Shown: positions 1-11,274 of the stretch, one piece after another
Position numbering within the stretch: position 1 is the first letter of the stretch
Layout of the letters: the number at the start of each line of letters is the position of its first letter
Assembly (NCBI GenBank): GCA_963989385.1
Contig: OZ022511.1
Location: 31,552,503 to 31,616,502 of the forward strand
Length of the DNA stretch: 64,000 bases
Source of the DNA: Ctena decussata
Taxonomy: Eukaryota > Mollusca > Bivalvia > Lucinida > Lucinidae
Reading direction: 5' to 3'
The notes under the pieces: generated by a model
The model's database searches: none
What the model was told of the DNA's origin: nothing
The model's input: only the letters and a program-made list of their open reading frames with translations
Made by a program: the position numbers and the translations under genes

Positions 1-1254
1 ACCTGGCTAATTGTGCGTAAATACATGCTTAGAAGCCATGCATCCTTCGACTCCTTAAAAAGGCCAAATTCTGAACTTCATGATTCCAATGCTAATACTC
101 TACTGTTGAAATATTTGAACTGGTTTCATTACTAAAACTAGATATTTGTGGAAACTGGACCTATAGACAGCTATTCAGAAGACCTTGAATAAAGGACATA
201 TGCAATACTGAAGGTCTTGAGAAACAGTTTTCAAACTATTTATAAGAACTTGTTGACTGGCTTTCGCCATGGCAGTATAGGCTTTGCAGAACTGATGCTT
301 ATCAATATATCTCTTTGCATAGACATCATTGGACTCTGATATATCTTTCCCTCTTCATCTTATTCATTTTACTGTTTGCCTTGCACATGCATATACTTGG
401 ATTTTTACTCAAAGTGATATAAAAACACAGGTGTGAATGTGGTCTTATAAGCAAATAAAGTTCAAAAATGATCTATAAAACCTGCACCACCTCACTAAAT
501 ATTGGGACAGGAATGTCTGGGCAAACACTGTAGACCAAGACCAGACTGGTCAGGGACAGCAATAGTATTTCCCATTTTGCCAGCACCTTTGTGCCAAATT
601 GATGATAGTCAAATCAGCTAAGTTTCAGGTAAAATCAACTTTATTTAGGTTTAAAATGGCATCTGCTGCAGAGATGGCTTCTGTCAATATCAAAGCTGCT
701 ATGATAAGGTATTATATCAGGCATAAGCAGTCAGCTGTAGCAGAATAGGTTTAAATAGTGCTAAAATGGGCAGTCAACCTTAGCGAAAAGTGGACTTGGC
801 GGTTCCGCATCAGACCTGTTCTTAAAATTTGTATAAGACCTATACCATAAAAATTCCCAAAATTGGGCACCTAAAATTTTTACATGAACATTGCAGTTGT
901 GCATCCAAAAGATGCAGATGGAATGCGAAACAGTGTAGACCCTGATCAGACTGGGCATCTGAGTCTTGGCTGGGTGCACATACCACTTTGTTGGTTTTGT
1001 TTGTCACAGCTCATTTATACAAAGCAGAACAAAGTTTCCTGACTTATTGTTTGCTTTCCTTGGCGTAAACAAATTTTATTTCAATTTCATACAAGTTTTG
1101 CGCAGGTTACAAATAGTATACAATAGCAAAAGGGTCTGAACGGAAGCCAGGGGCTTATTTAGTTCATCTCCTGACCTGATTTGCTTTCCGTGACAAGGGA
1201 GGCAATAAAAAAACGGCAGAGCTGCTTCCCATTAAAGTTTACTTATTAATCATT

Positions 1255-1485
1255 TGAGCCGCGACGTCAGAAAACCAACAATGTGGTTGTGGGTCCATCG
1301 CAGACTCAGATCAGCCTGGGCATCCGCCCAGTCTGATCAGAGTCTTCGCTGTCCCCATGAAGGTAGCTTAGTCCCTTGGCAACCTTTTAGCGAAGAGTCT
1401 AGCCAGACTGGGTGGATGCCCAGGCTGATCTGAGTCAGCGCTGGGGGCACAACCACATTGTTGGTTTTCTCATGTCGTGGCTCAT
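1255..1485. repeat. Palindromic MITE family 1 (GAGCCGCGAC type)
   Basis: A 231-bp near-palindrome begins TGAGCCGCGACG..AAAACCAACAATGTGGTTGTG and ends in its complement ACCACATTGTTGGTTTTC..GTCGTGGCTCA. The middle carries the inverted modules ..TCTGATCAGAGTC.. and AGCTTAGTCCCTTGGC. More than ten related copies lie in the window. Confidence 0.85.
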
Positions 1486-2204
1486 TTGCCTTAATAGAAC
1501 AAAGCAGAGAAGCAATTCAAGTGTCATGTCTAAATAGACATTGAGATCTGAGACAAATGAGAAATGTCAAATGTGTGCATTTTATATCTATCATTTAAGA
1601 TTGACTTTGCTTCTGGCATTGAACAAAATTTTGTATATATGTTTCTGAGAAATTAGTATTTCATTATGTATGGAAAAAATTTCCTTGCACAGATATTGGT
1701 TTTTCATAACTGACCAAACAGTGACCTATAGGAAAGATACTTCGTCAGCGGCTGAAACTTCAAGTATTGGGATACTGTGATTTAAGTTCAAAATTCCTGT
1801 TAAATCTAATGTTAAGAACTATTTGGGTTTGTAAAAGATCTATAAACTGATGCTTACTTTTATTTCATTGCATTCAAAGGACCATAATCAGAAAGAGGTA
1901 AGTAATTGTTGAAGTAAGTAGTCCATGGTAACCTCGCGCACAACGTTCTAAGCTCAAGTACTATAAAAACTTAGTGTATATTGTCAGCTTTTCAGTTCAC
2001 AGAAAAGAGAAGAAAAAAAAAAACAGAAAAAATAAGTAAAAAAAAAATGATTCTAGATTAAATGGCAGAATCTGAACTTAGTTGATGCAGATATCTGTGT
2101 CTATCATGTATCATGATATACTGTTGTGCTCTTCATAGCGTAGCACTTAAAGTCACAAAACAAGAAAAGACATGTAGTTGAATTTGCAAACAGCATAGAT
2201 CTAG

Positions 2205-2233
2205 ATGAGGCAGCTCATAATGAGCTGCCTCAT
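2205..2233. repeat. Perfect 14-bp inverted repeat with one-base spacer
   Basis: ATGAGGCAGCTCAT and its exact complement are separated by a single A. It is a solitary perfect hairpin. Function unknown. Confidence 0.6.
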
Positions 2234-2448
2234 GTGGACCTACATTGTTTTCCCTCTAATCACCAAATTCTGAATATTGTATAGCTTGGACAAGACATTG
2301 AAATTTTGCAGTTGTAAATTTTTGTTGTCTGCTGTTTTAGAGCTTTGATGAATAAATACTTGGAAGTGTCTGTGCATCTTCACAATCTAGCAAATGCACT
2401 TGCAGATTCTTCAAGAGCCTAATATGTCTTATTAAGCTATAGTCAGAT

Positions 2449-2695
2449 TAAGGTGTATGGGTACACCACCTTGTTTTTTCTTGCATTTTTACAAAGGGAA
2501 ACAACTTTTGTGACATCCTTTTTGCTTCCCTGACAAGAAACCCTTCCAAAATGGAGTCTACTCTTAAAGGAAAGAATTTGCTCCAAAAGGAGCAAATTCT
2601 TTCCTATAAGAGTTGACCCACATTGAGAAGGGAGGCAAATATGATAATGGCACAGTTGCTCCCCCTGGAAGTGTACCCATTCACATGGAGTTTTG
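2449..2695. repeat. Palindromic MITE family 3 (GGTGTATGG / GAAAGAATTTGCTCC type)
   Basis: An inverted repeat begins AAGGTGTATGGGTACACC. Its hairpin centre is GGAAAGAATTTGCTCC and its complement, and it returns to GTGTACCCATTCAC. Other copies or fragments are near 9165, 12891, 38813, 40420, 40640, 55490, 58897, 60150, 62450 and 62950. Confidence 0.8.
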
Positions 2696-2823
2696 AGGTT
2701 CCATAGGTTGTTTATGTAAACTTGCAAGATTCTGACTAGAGTGCTTGGCTGTACAGGCTGATCTCTGCTGTGAGAAGTTCTGAGAACATACTGAATTACT
2801 CAGTCTATATTAGCCAAAATTCA

Positions 2824-3036
2824 GTGTTCCAGATAACAAGGGGTAGTGGGGATAATATAGGGATAATTTTCTTTATTTTTCCATAAAAACATATGTTGTG
2901 ACACCTCATTATTAAAACAAGGGAAGAAGCTAGAACCAGATGGCAGGTCTATTGAGGGGTCACCACATGTTTCTACACAGAAATGTGGAAAATTATCCCT
3001 AAATTATTTCTTTTACCCCTTCTTATTTGGAGCACT
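2824..3036. repeat. Palindromic MITE family 2 (GCTCCAGATAAGAAGGGG type)
   Basis: It begins GTGTTCCAGATAACAAGGGG and ends CCCCTTCTTATTTGGAGCAC. The arms hold ACATATGTTGTGAC and its complement. The central GAACC(A/G)TCTC hairpin of other copies is largely lost in this one. Confidence 0.75.
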
Positions 3037-3142
3037 GATTAGCCAAATGAACAATCTGAATTCCTGTATCTGCTTGAAAAGTTTTTTTGCTGTATCTTTC
3101 CTGTGAATATGCTGTTATAAATAGCCTTCAACAGCCATCATT

Positions 3143-6100
3143 GTACTTATATATATGATCCAGAATTTAATGTCAAGGAATTCTGGTTACGTCTCAAATA
3201 ATCTCGAATTACTGAATTCTTGAATGTTTTACAATTAAAGTACCTGAGTCATTGAAAAAATATATAATTTGAGACATAATCAGCAATATCTGTTTAATTT
3301 TTGTTTTTCTGCGAACTATAAAAATTAGAGATTTTATTAGGAAAATAATGGACACGTATGTCACAAAAATAACTGGCCCATGAAAAAACGTAATATTTGG
3401 CATACATTGGCCAGCATTGCTATATATTTGAAGACAAGTTGAGTGTAAGAATGATTATTCTGTCTTGTATTAAGAGTAATGCAGTGTTTTATAAAGTAGT
3501 TGAAATTTAATTATGAAGATAAAACTAAAAATCGAGACGTAATTTTTGGTGTCAAAATTGTTACGTCTCAAAACAGGTGCTTTCCATAAAACCAGTGTAG
3601 GCTTTGTTCTTCAATCCTGTGCTATTTTGTCACATTAAAGTTATACAGGTATGATAATTATTCAGTTTTACGTAGATATAAATAATATAAGTACAATATG
3701 TCAGACTGTTTGAGTGTTTAATTTCGTTTCCAAAACGTTACGTCTTGAAAATCAACAAATTTGCGCGAAGAAGCCTCACACAACCACTAATTTTCATAAG
3801 ACGAATTGAATACGCCTAATTAGCAAAAACCGATGACGGATACCGCATTTGAGCATCACACGTGGTTGTTTTTACGCAGAAATAGCAGATGAATCTCCCG
3901 GTACATAACTATCGAAAAATGTTACGTCTAGAAATAACTTCATTGACCTTACAAGTTAGTGTTTTACAGTAGCAAGAAGTACTTTATGATGCAGTTATCT
4001 ATCTCAGTGGCAGAAAGAAGTATTTCTTTTGTTTCTTCTGTTGGAAACGTTATCTTTTGACATGTTTGACTCGGGGGAATGCTGTAAAATTGAGGTTGAA
4101 TGTAGATCGTGAAACTGAAGTGCCACGTCTGAGTTACGTCTGCAGTAAGAAATCATTAATTTCCATATTGTTAGTCGTTGATCAACATGTGTTTTACTGA
4201 CTAAAATGCCATGTGTTAGCTTTGCTATACGATGCAATAGTTTTGATCTGTGTGGATGTTAACTTCCGAAACTTAACATTCAGGTAAAGACGTTTTTGAG
4301 ACACGATTGCAGTGGGTGTCAATGTTACATCCTTGTAATTAATGCATCAGTTCCTTTGTTTACTATGCATGTTGCGTTATATTTTCAGTTATAATTAAAG
4401 GAAAGCCTCAAGTGATTATGTCCCCCCACCAAAGGTGAGGGGGGACATATTGTTTTCAGTGCGGTTCCCGGGCGTCGGCGTCAGCGTCGGCGTGACAGTT
4501 TCTTGTGTGCGCAATATCTCTTGAACCAATGGATGGAATTTCACCAAACTTGCATGGATACATCATTGGGACAAGTTTAAGAGCTGATTAGATTTTGGTG
4601 ACCTTGACCTCATTTTCAAGGTCACTGGAGGACTTAGATGACAATTTCATGTTCCCACTTTGGGTGCGCGATATCTCTTGAACCAATGGATGGAATTCAT
4701 CCAAACTTTCATGTATATGTTATAGGGACAAGTTTAAGAGCTGATTAGATTTTGGTGACCTTGACCTCATTTTCAAGGTCACTGGAGGAGTTAGATGACA
4801 ATTTCATGTACCCATGTTATCTCCTAAACCAATGGATGGAATTTCTCCAAACTTGCATGGGTATATTATTGGGACAAGTTCAAGAGCTCATTAGACTTTA
4901 GTGACCTTGATCTTATTTTCAAGGTCACTGGAGGACTTAGATGAGAATTTCTTGTACCCACTATATATGCTGAACAAATTGATAGAATTTCACCAAACTT
5001 GCATGGATACATCATTGGGGCAAGTTTAAGAGCTAATTAGATTTTGATGACCTTGACCTCATTTTCAACATCACTGAAGGACTTAGATGACAATTTCTTG
5101 TACCCACTATATCTCCTGAACCAATGGATGGAATTTCACCAAACATGCATGGATACATCATTGGGACATGTTTAAAAGCTGATAATATTTTAATGACCTT
5201 GACCTCATTTTCAAGGTCACTGGAGGACTGAGATGACAATTTCCTATTACAACAATATCTCATGAGCCAATGGATGGAATTTCACCAAACTTGCTTGGAT
5301 ACATCACTGGGAGTAGCTTAAGAGCTAATTAGATTTGATGACCTTGACCTCATTTTCAAGGTCACTGAAGGACTTGGATGAGAATTTCTTGTACCCACTA
5401 TATCTCCTGAGCCAATGGATAGAATTTCACCAAACTTGCATGGATACATCATTGGGACATGTTTAAAAGCTGATTAGATTTTGATGACCTTGACCTCATT
5501 TCAAGGTCATTGGAGGACTGAGATGACAATATCCTATTACCACAATATCTCGAGCCGATGGATGGAATTTCACCAAACTTGCTTGAATACATCACTGGGA
5601 CTAGCTTAAGAGCTGATTTCGGTTTTGGCAACCTTGACCTCATTTTCAAGGTCATTGAAGGACTTAGATGGCAATTTCTTGTACCCATAATATCTCATGA
5701 ACCAATTGATGGAATTTCACCAAACTTGCATGAAAACATCACTGGGACTAGCTTAAGAGGTGATCAGATTCTGGTGACTTTGACCTCATTTTCAAGGTCA
5801 TAGGAGGACTTCATTATAGGGGATGGAAAATGGGCTGGTGGGGGGACATCAGTTTTTCTCTGAAAAACATTTCTAGTTAAAATTCAGTTTTAAGAACAAA
5901 CTTAAGCCGCAGCTTGATGAGCATCAAAACCAGAAAAAAATTTAGACGTAACTAGGACATCAAAGATCAGTGTCCACAGTTACATCCCCTTTGACAATAA
6001 ATGTTTTCCCCTTGCATCACTGAACAGGTTAAGATGCTGATGTGAATCTTAAAAACATCTTTGTGTAACAGAGACTTAATTGAAGCGTTAGAAATGGTAT

Positions 6101-6537
6101 GTCTCTGTAATCAGATCAGATAACTTGATTACAAAGATTTAAATTTCGTGTCCAGTTACGTCTATCCTGTGAGCTGAAAATTTGAATAATACTAAACAGG
6201 CTACGTTTGTATTTAATTCAAACTGGTAAGTATGTAGTTCGATAATTGATAAAAAGGTAGAGTAGAAATAAAATGACAGCTTGTTACAGATCTGTGATGA
6301 CTTTCTTTACGTAATGTCCACGTTACATCTCAGATTTTAAAGTTAACAAAAATTATCATAATTCTGTAAGCTATTCGAATTTTATCTTGTGACTTTGAGG
6401 TATAGTAGGCATGATTTGTTTAAACATTTTAGGATGTTAACTTTGGTGATCAAGTCACCAAAATATTTTGGACACCAAGGTAATTGAGACGTAACAAAAA
6501 TTCCTTGACACTGAATTCTGGATCATATATATTACAT
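3143..6537. mobile_element. 3.4-kb TIR element with scattered GTTACGTCTC subterminal repeats, carrying a tandem-repeat element
   Basis: The left end (ATATATATGATCCAGAATT, then GTCAAGGAATT and GTTACGTCTCAA) is matched in inverted orientation at 6479-6537 (TTGAGACGTAAC, AATTCCTTGACAC, GAATTCTGGATCATATAT). GTTACGTCT or its complement recurs at about 3188, 3535, 3562, 3737, 3918, 4134, 5944 and 6163. Multiple subterminal copies of one motif are usual for non-autonomous DNA transposons, where transposase binds. No transposase frame was found. The insertion at 4416-5880 is nested inside. The superfamily is not assigned. Confidence 0.6.
4416..5880. mobile_element. Pearl/Helitron-like non-autonomous element with ~145-bp tandem array
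   Basis: The 5' end is a hairpin (ATGTCCCCCCACC and its complement) followed by a GGCGTC-type short repeat. Nine units of about 145 bp then follow, each with ACCAATGGATGGAATTTC, CATTGGGACAAG and TGACCTTGACCTCATTTTC then AAGGTCA. The 3' end is hairpin TTTTTCTCTGAAAAA then CATTTCTAGTT. Bivalve pearl elements and Helentron-derived elements have this order (end hairpin, microsatellite, ~160-bp tandem core). No coding capacity. Confidence 0.7.
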
Positions 6538-6754
6538 ACATACTGAAAATTTTCTTACAAAATATGAAGTACTTACCCATACATATCATGTACTCAGAAT
6601 CTGTCTTTTTATAATCTGTCTGACAAGTGATTGAAAGACTGCACACCTTGACATTTACAATAATGATTTGGCTGTGGGACAGAGTTTCAATAAATATTGT
6701 TTTTGATGAATAGACCAGTCCAACTTCAAGGATGAAAAAATGGAAAATTCAGCA

Positions 6755-7029
6755 GAGAAACCAACAAAGTGGCATGTGCTCCCAGCAAAGACTCAGATCA
6801 GCCTGAGCATTTGCCCTGTCTGATCAGAGTCTGCACTGTGTGCCTAAAGGTAGCTAAGGATCTAGGCTAGCTGCATGCAGACAGCAAAGACTATGATCAG
6901 ACTGAGTGGATGCTAGCTACCTTTAGGCGGACAGCAAAAACTCTAATAATACTGTGGGGATGCCCAGGCTGATCTGAGTCTTCACTGGGCTTACATGCCA
7001 CTTTGTTGGTTTTATAGTGTCGAGACTCA
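6755..7029. repeat. Palindromic MITE family 1
   Basis: It runs from AAACCAACAAAGTGGCATG to CCACTTTGTTGGTTTTATAG with GACTCAGATCAGCCTG modules in inverted array. The outer GAGCCGCGAC end is eroded on the left. Confidence 0.75.
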
Positions 7030-7335
7030 GTTATATTCAGGATATGCACAGGATGATACTTATTTAGATATTTCATTGTTTTGTTCAAATGTTACAAATT
7101 TTACATTTCATAAAGTTCAGTTACTATCATTTGGAAAAGCAATATGTTTGAGGTGGAGTCTGATAAGTACTGTAAGACATACAAATTGTCACTAAAGTTT
7201 CAGCCCTCATTCATGTAAACAAACCTTCAGAACATTATTGCTGTTAATTATGATTGGTGGAAAATACATTTCCATTAGTTGGGACTTGCAGAGTGGAACA
7301 TCCCATGTGGAGGCAGTGAAGCTTACATTGCCTTA

Positions 7336-7553
7336 ATGACCCTAAATATTCGGACAGACTGGCCTGAGCAAACATTGTAGACCCAGATCAAACTGCTCCT
7401 TCAGGAGCAGTTTGATCAGAGTCTACAAAGTTTGCCATTCACTGAGCATCATTTGGATGCATTGAAATGTGAAAATTCACTTTCTAAGAATTTTTTAACA
7501 ATAATTGTCCGACTTTTGAATGTCCGAAATTTTAGGGTCATTACTATATGCAG
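7336..7553. repeat. Palindromic MITE family 4 (GACCCTAAATATTCGGACAG type)
   Basis: The ends AATGACCCTAAATATTCGGA and TCCGAAATTTTAGGGTCATT are inverted. The centre is a perfect hairpin AAACTGCTCCT/AGGAGCAGTTT. Other copies are at 24541-24744 and 48585-48778. Confidence 0.75.
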
Positions 7554-9164
7554 TGTTACCATGGTCAGGATGAAACATCTGGAAAATAAAAAAAAAAAAC
7601 CAGGTCAGGGAAAAATCAGGAAATTTTGTGGTTGGTAAGGGGAATTTGGAAAGGACTTGAAATGCCAGGGAAAAATCAGGGAATATGTAATATTCATGGC
7701 TACGGCAGTCTTCAGAAAATATACCCTTACCATATTTTTTCTAATAAATGCCCTGTCTCTAATAAATTTCCCTCTCACTTTTTTTCTCTGAAAAAGATGC
7801 CAAACGCTAGCAAGTTTGGATTAAACCACCAAAGTTTGTTATTTATAGGCCAAATTTTGCCTCTAGAATTCCATTGAACTTTTGAATTGCAACAGCCCCA
7901 AGGCATTTATTAGAAGAAATACAGTACTTATTCTTTTCAAGAGGAAAGGAAAGATAATCTGTGCACAGTTTGTATATCACTCCTCATTTTGGGCTACCAT
8001 TGAAGGAAAGAACTTGCCACCTAGGGGACCAGATTCATTCCTTTAAGAGTAACCCATAATTTTACTGTTAGCACTGTTGAAGCAAAGAGTAAAATTGACT
8101 TTTGGATCCATTAAAGGGTATAGAGAAAATGTCAGGAAAGAGTCATGAATTTTGAAATGGAGAGTGACTGGCAACTCTGCATATAAACTTAACATATAAA
8201 GAACTCAAAAGAAGCCTTTAGGTTAGTGTACATAAATGTCTCTGAGATTTTTCACTTTGCAAGTAGAGGTCAATGTAGATACAAATACTTGACAATATTA
8301 TTATTCAAAATGGCTATAAATTATTCTGGTTCATATTCTGCACACTGTATTGATTCATACAAGATTTTATTTGCAAAGGCTATGAGGTATATGAAATAAG
8401 TTTTATGTGTGAATACGCCAAAAAGCTTAAATTTAAAGAGTAACTACACTTCAGGAACTGACTGACTGACTAAATGCTACTGAAAAATCTTCCAACGGAT
8501 GAATGCAGAGGCCGCAGTTTGGTCTATGACTTTTTTTCACTGAATGCTCATCAACTTTGGCAGATTTTGTGCTCATTACCGATCTTGATAAAATTTATGT
8601 ATTTAAAAACTTGAATGCAAATATCTGATGTGCCATACCAAAAAAAGATTCATATTATGCCAAAAAGTGTTTGAAAATAAAATACTGTAATCGATCCATT
8701 TAGTGCACCGTGAGCTTAACTTTTTCAAAATTGCAACAAAAAGGTGTGGTTAAAAATGTATCTAATAACCGCACTCAGAACGAAAAAAAAAAAAAAAAGA
8801 AAAAAAGTATGAATCATGGAAATTGTCTTGGCAGAAAAGTATTCTACCTTACCTTGATAAATAGTTCATAGACCGGTAGTAATAAGCCTTGAGTTTGCTG
8901 TTGAAACAGTAATGGTAAGTTGTTGGGTTTTGTGACAGTTTCAAAAGGAGAAGCTGTATGCGCTTGTGCAGTTTTTACTGGAAATGACCTTGGTGTCGAG
9001 TTATAGCGGCATGTGCGGTAATTGGGTTGATTGCAGTAAAATAAAATTCATTAGAAAGTATTCTTCTCAAGTGCTACAAGTACTCCTCTTAATGTATGAA
9101 TGTCTAAATAATATCTCCAAAAACATATCTTTTGGGGATCTCTCAGATTTTATACTTAAAGCAA
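7554..9164. other. Non-coding sequence, no gene seen
   Basis: A GTCAGGGAAAAATCAGGGAA-type repeat (about 7600-7690, with a decayed relative near 8130 and another copy near 40800) is the only recognisable element, apart from a family-3 fragment near 8005-8060. The open frames are short and show no protein signature. Confidence 0.4.
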
Positions 9165-9412
9165 AATGGTACATTTTTCAGGGGGCGCAACTACATTAAT
9201 TTCTTTTCTGCCTCCTTTCTTAATGGGGTCGACTCTTAAAGGACTGAATTTGCTCCCCTAGATGCAAATTTCTGTTTTTAAAGGTAGACCCCATTTTAGC
9301 GCATCCCATTTTTGAAAGAGATTCCTTTCCCAGGGAAACAAACAGGAAGTCAAAAAAGATGTTTTCCTTTGTAAAAATGGCAGATAACATGGTAGTGTGC
9401 CCATATACATCG
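9165..9412. repeat. Palindromic MITE family 3, degenerate
   Basis: Inverted arms around GAATTTGCTCC/..GCAAATTTCTG, with the CTCCTTTCTTAATGGGGTC and CCCAGGGAAACAAACAGGAAG modules of the family. It lies about 110 bp before the exon 1 acceptor. Confidence 0.6.
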
Positions 9413-9520
9413 AATTTAAGTTCAAACTTAGCTCAAGAAGTGTAGCTTGAATTAGATCCTGATTGCTTTTTCGTAAATTCTCATGTTGAAGAATATTTCA
9501 GTAATCTCTTATAATTGCAG

Positions 9521-11274
9521 GTACAAGATGAAACACAGAAGATGAATGCCTGGTTTGAGAAACAAGAATATGGCGATTATGGCCTCTCACAGGGCCTGTC
9601 ACAAGGTCTATCTCAGGATAACATACTCTTGGATAAACCTAGTCTTTCTCAGACTAAGGATTCAGAAATGACCCCAGAAAAATCTAACACTTTACCTTTT
9701 ACTGCTAGACGTAAGAAAATTGAGGATCACAGGGGTCGACAGAAAGACAGATATATAGAATCGAGAATGCGAAGTAGGGATTCTAGTGTCTCAAGTGTTC
9801 AAAGTGTCAGGAGTGTTCAAAGTGTTCAGAGTGTGAACAGTGTTCATAGTGCTTACAGTGGTAGTGGGAGGAGACGTAGAAGAAAGAGAAAAAATAGTTC
9901 CCACAGTGTTAGAAGTGGATCAATGGATAATATACAGGTGACGTGTGGGCAGAGTAATAGACGTGAGGTTTATGTAGATTCTAAACATGGATATCAAAGA
10001 CGAAGCAGTGAGCAACTCAATAGAGAACATACAGGGTATGGGAATTATGGAAATTACCGAAGAAGTCAGGAGAGACTTGATTCAAATTCTGGCTATAACA
10101 GACACAGTCAAGAAAGACTAGACAGAGATGATAGGTTTGACAGGAATAGAGAGGGTAGATTTGGTAGGGGTAGGGGTAGAGGAAGAGAGAAGTATGATGC
10201 TAGTAGGAGAAATGATGAAAGATATAATAAGAGTAAAGAAATGGAAAGAACTGATAAAAATTCAAATAGATTTGGTAAAACTGCTGATAGAGTTGATAGA
10301 AATAGAGAGACAGAAGTATCTGAAAGAAGTTCTAATAGAAATGAAAATTATTCTGGTAGATCAGACAAAAATAAAAGAAAGGATAGTTGGAATGAGCAGC
10401 ATGATGATAGGAACAGAGATAGGAAGGATAGGGATAATGTTAATAAGGGGTATGGTCAAAGGGGCAATGAAAGGACTGAGAAAGATAATTATGATAAAGA
10501 ACAATTTCATGAGAGAGATAAAGGAGGTCAGAGATATGGTGATAGAAGAGGAAAAGAAAGAGAAAAAAGCAATAAAGATACTGAAGTTAGAACAAGAGGT
10601 AATGATAATCAGTCTTATGATGATAATAGAGATAGATGGAAAAAGGGGGATAAAAGGAAAGACAGTAGAGGCAGTAATAAAGACAGAAGTAGAAATAATA
10701 GTGGTGTTGAAGAGAAGCCGACAGAGAGTGGAACACCACCAAGGCATGGTGGTCTGATCCACTTACCCCCACAGCAGCCTGAGAGTTCAGACCCACCTGC
10801 ATCACCTGGTCCAAGATCTGAGTTCCACCATACGGCACACAGAGGAAGAGATGCTCCCAGAGGAAGGGGCATGGGTCGTGGGAGACATGATTCAGGAGGT
10901 AGACAAAAGACCCTATTTGACCCCAAAAATCCCAGTAAGCCTATTGTTATATCTGAGGGTAAACCACAGCTGGAGTTTAAGGATACAGATGAGTACCCAT
11001 CTTCACCACAATCCCCTGGCCCTCAGCAGTACCCTCCTGTACCGCCAGGCAGGCCCATGTATGGTTATGGACCGCAGTTTTGTCCCCCAGGATATGGGTA
11101 TGGGTATCCAATGGGTCCTTATCCCCCTCCACCAGGAATGGGCCCACCAGGTATGGGTATGATGCCACCACCACAACCTATGAGCCCTGAAGGAATGTAT
11201 TATGGCTTTCCTCCACCATATCGAGACAGTTCATATCAAGATGATGTATATGCCAGAGATCCTTACTATAATGG
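9521..11274 (+). CDS. SMG6: SMG6 exon 1 (of those seen): disordered Arg/Asp-rich and Pro/Gly/Tyr-rich region
   Basis: This 1,754-bp exon lies between acceptor ttgcag and donor GTAAGT at 11275, and ends in phase 2. It encodes about 584 residues of low complexity. In order they are a GLSQ triple repeat (9578-9613), a run of SVQ/SVR/SVN/SVH triplets (about 9786-9855), a long Arg/Asp/Asn/Lys-rich tract, a short conserved block (FDPKNPSKPIVIS, QLEFKDTDEYPSSP) that matches the WDPNNP..LHFLDTDDE block of vertebrate SMG6, and a Pro/Gly/Tyr/Met-rich tail. A TTG at 9515 is not the start, because it lies in the polypyrimidine/AG acceptor. No exon-junction-complex binding motif is recognisable, so it should be in an upstream exon. 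The exon sense strand is strongly purine-rich between 10130 and 10720. Confidence 0.9.

Larger units (their letters stand above)
1..2448. other. Upstream or 5' intronic sequence with repeat fragments; no gene seen
   Basis: No open frame here resembles SMG6 or another protein. Fragments include a MITE-4b-like piece (about 780-960), the end of a GAGCCGCGAC MITE (about 940-1012), a TTAAAGG-type MITE fragment (about 1080-1245) and A-rich sequence near 2000-2050. If SMG6's first exon is further upstream, this is intron 1. Confidence 0.4.

Noticed and set aside
4416..5880. CRISPR array
   Set aside because: Units of ~145 bp have no short repeat/unique spacer alternation, and the genome is clearly eukaryotic.
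9515..9520. TTG at 9515 as a start codon for SMG6
   Set aside because: It lies in the ttgcag 3' splice site. Exon 1 continues from an upstream exon.
10128..10757. 209-codon open frame in the second frame of SMG6 exon 1, and 83- to 133-codon frames on the opposite strand
   Set aside because: They are by-products of the purine-rich low-complexity coding sequence. Their products are repetitive Ile/Lys/Glu or Ile/Ser/Phe strings with no family likeness.
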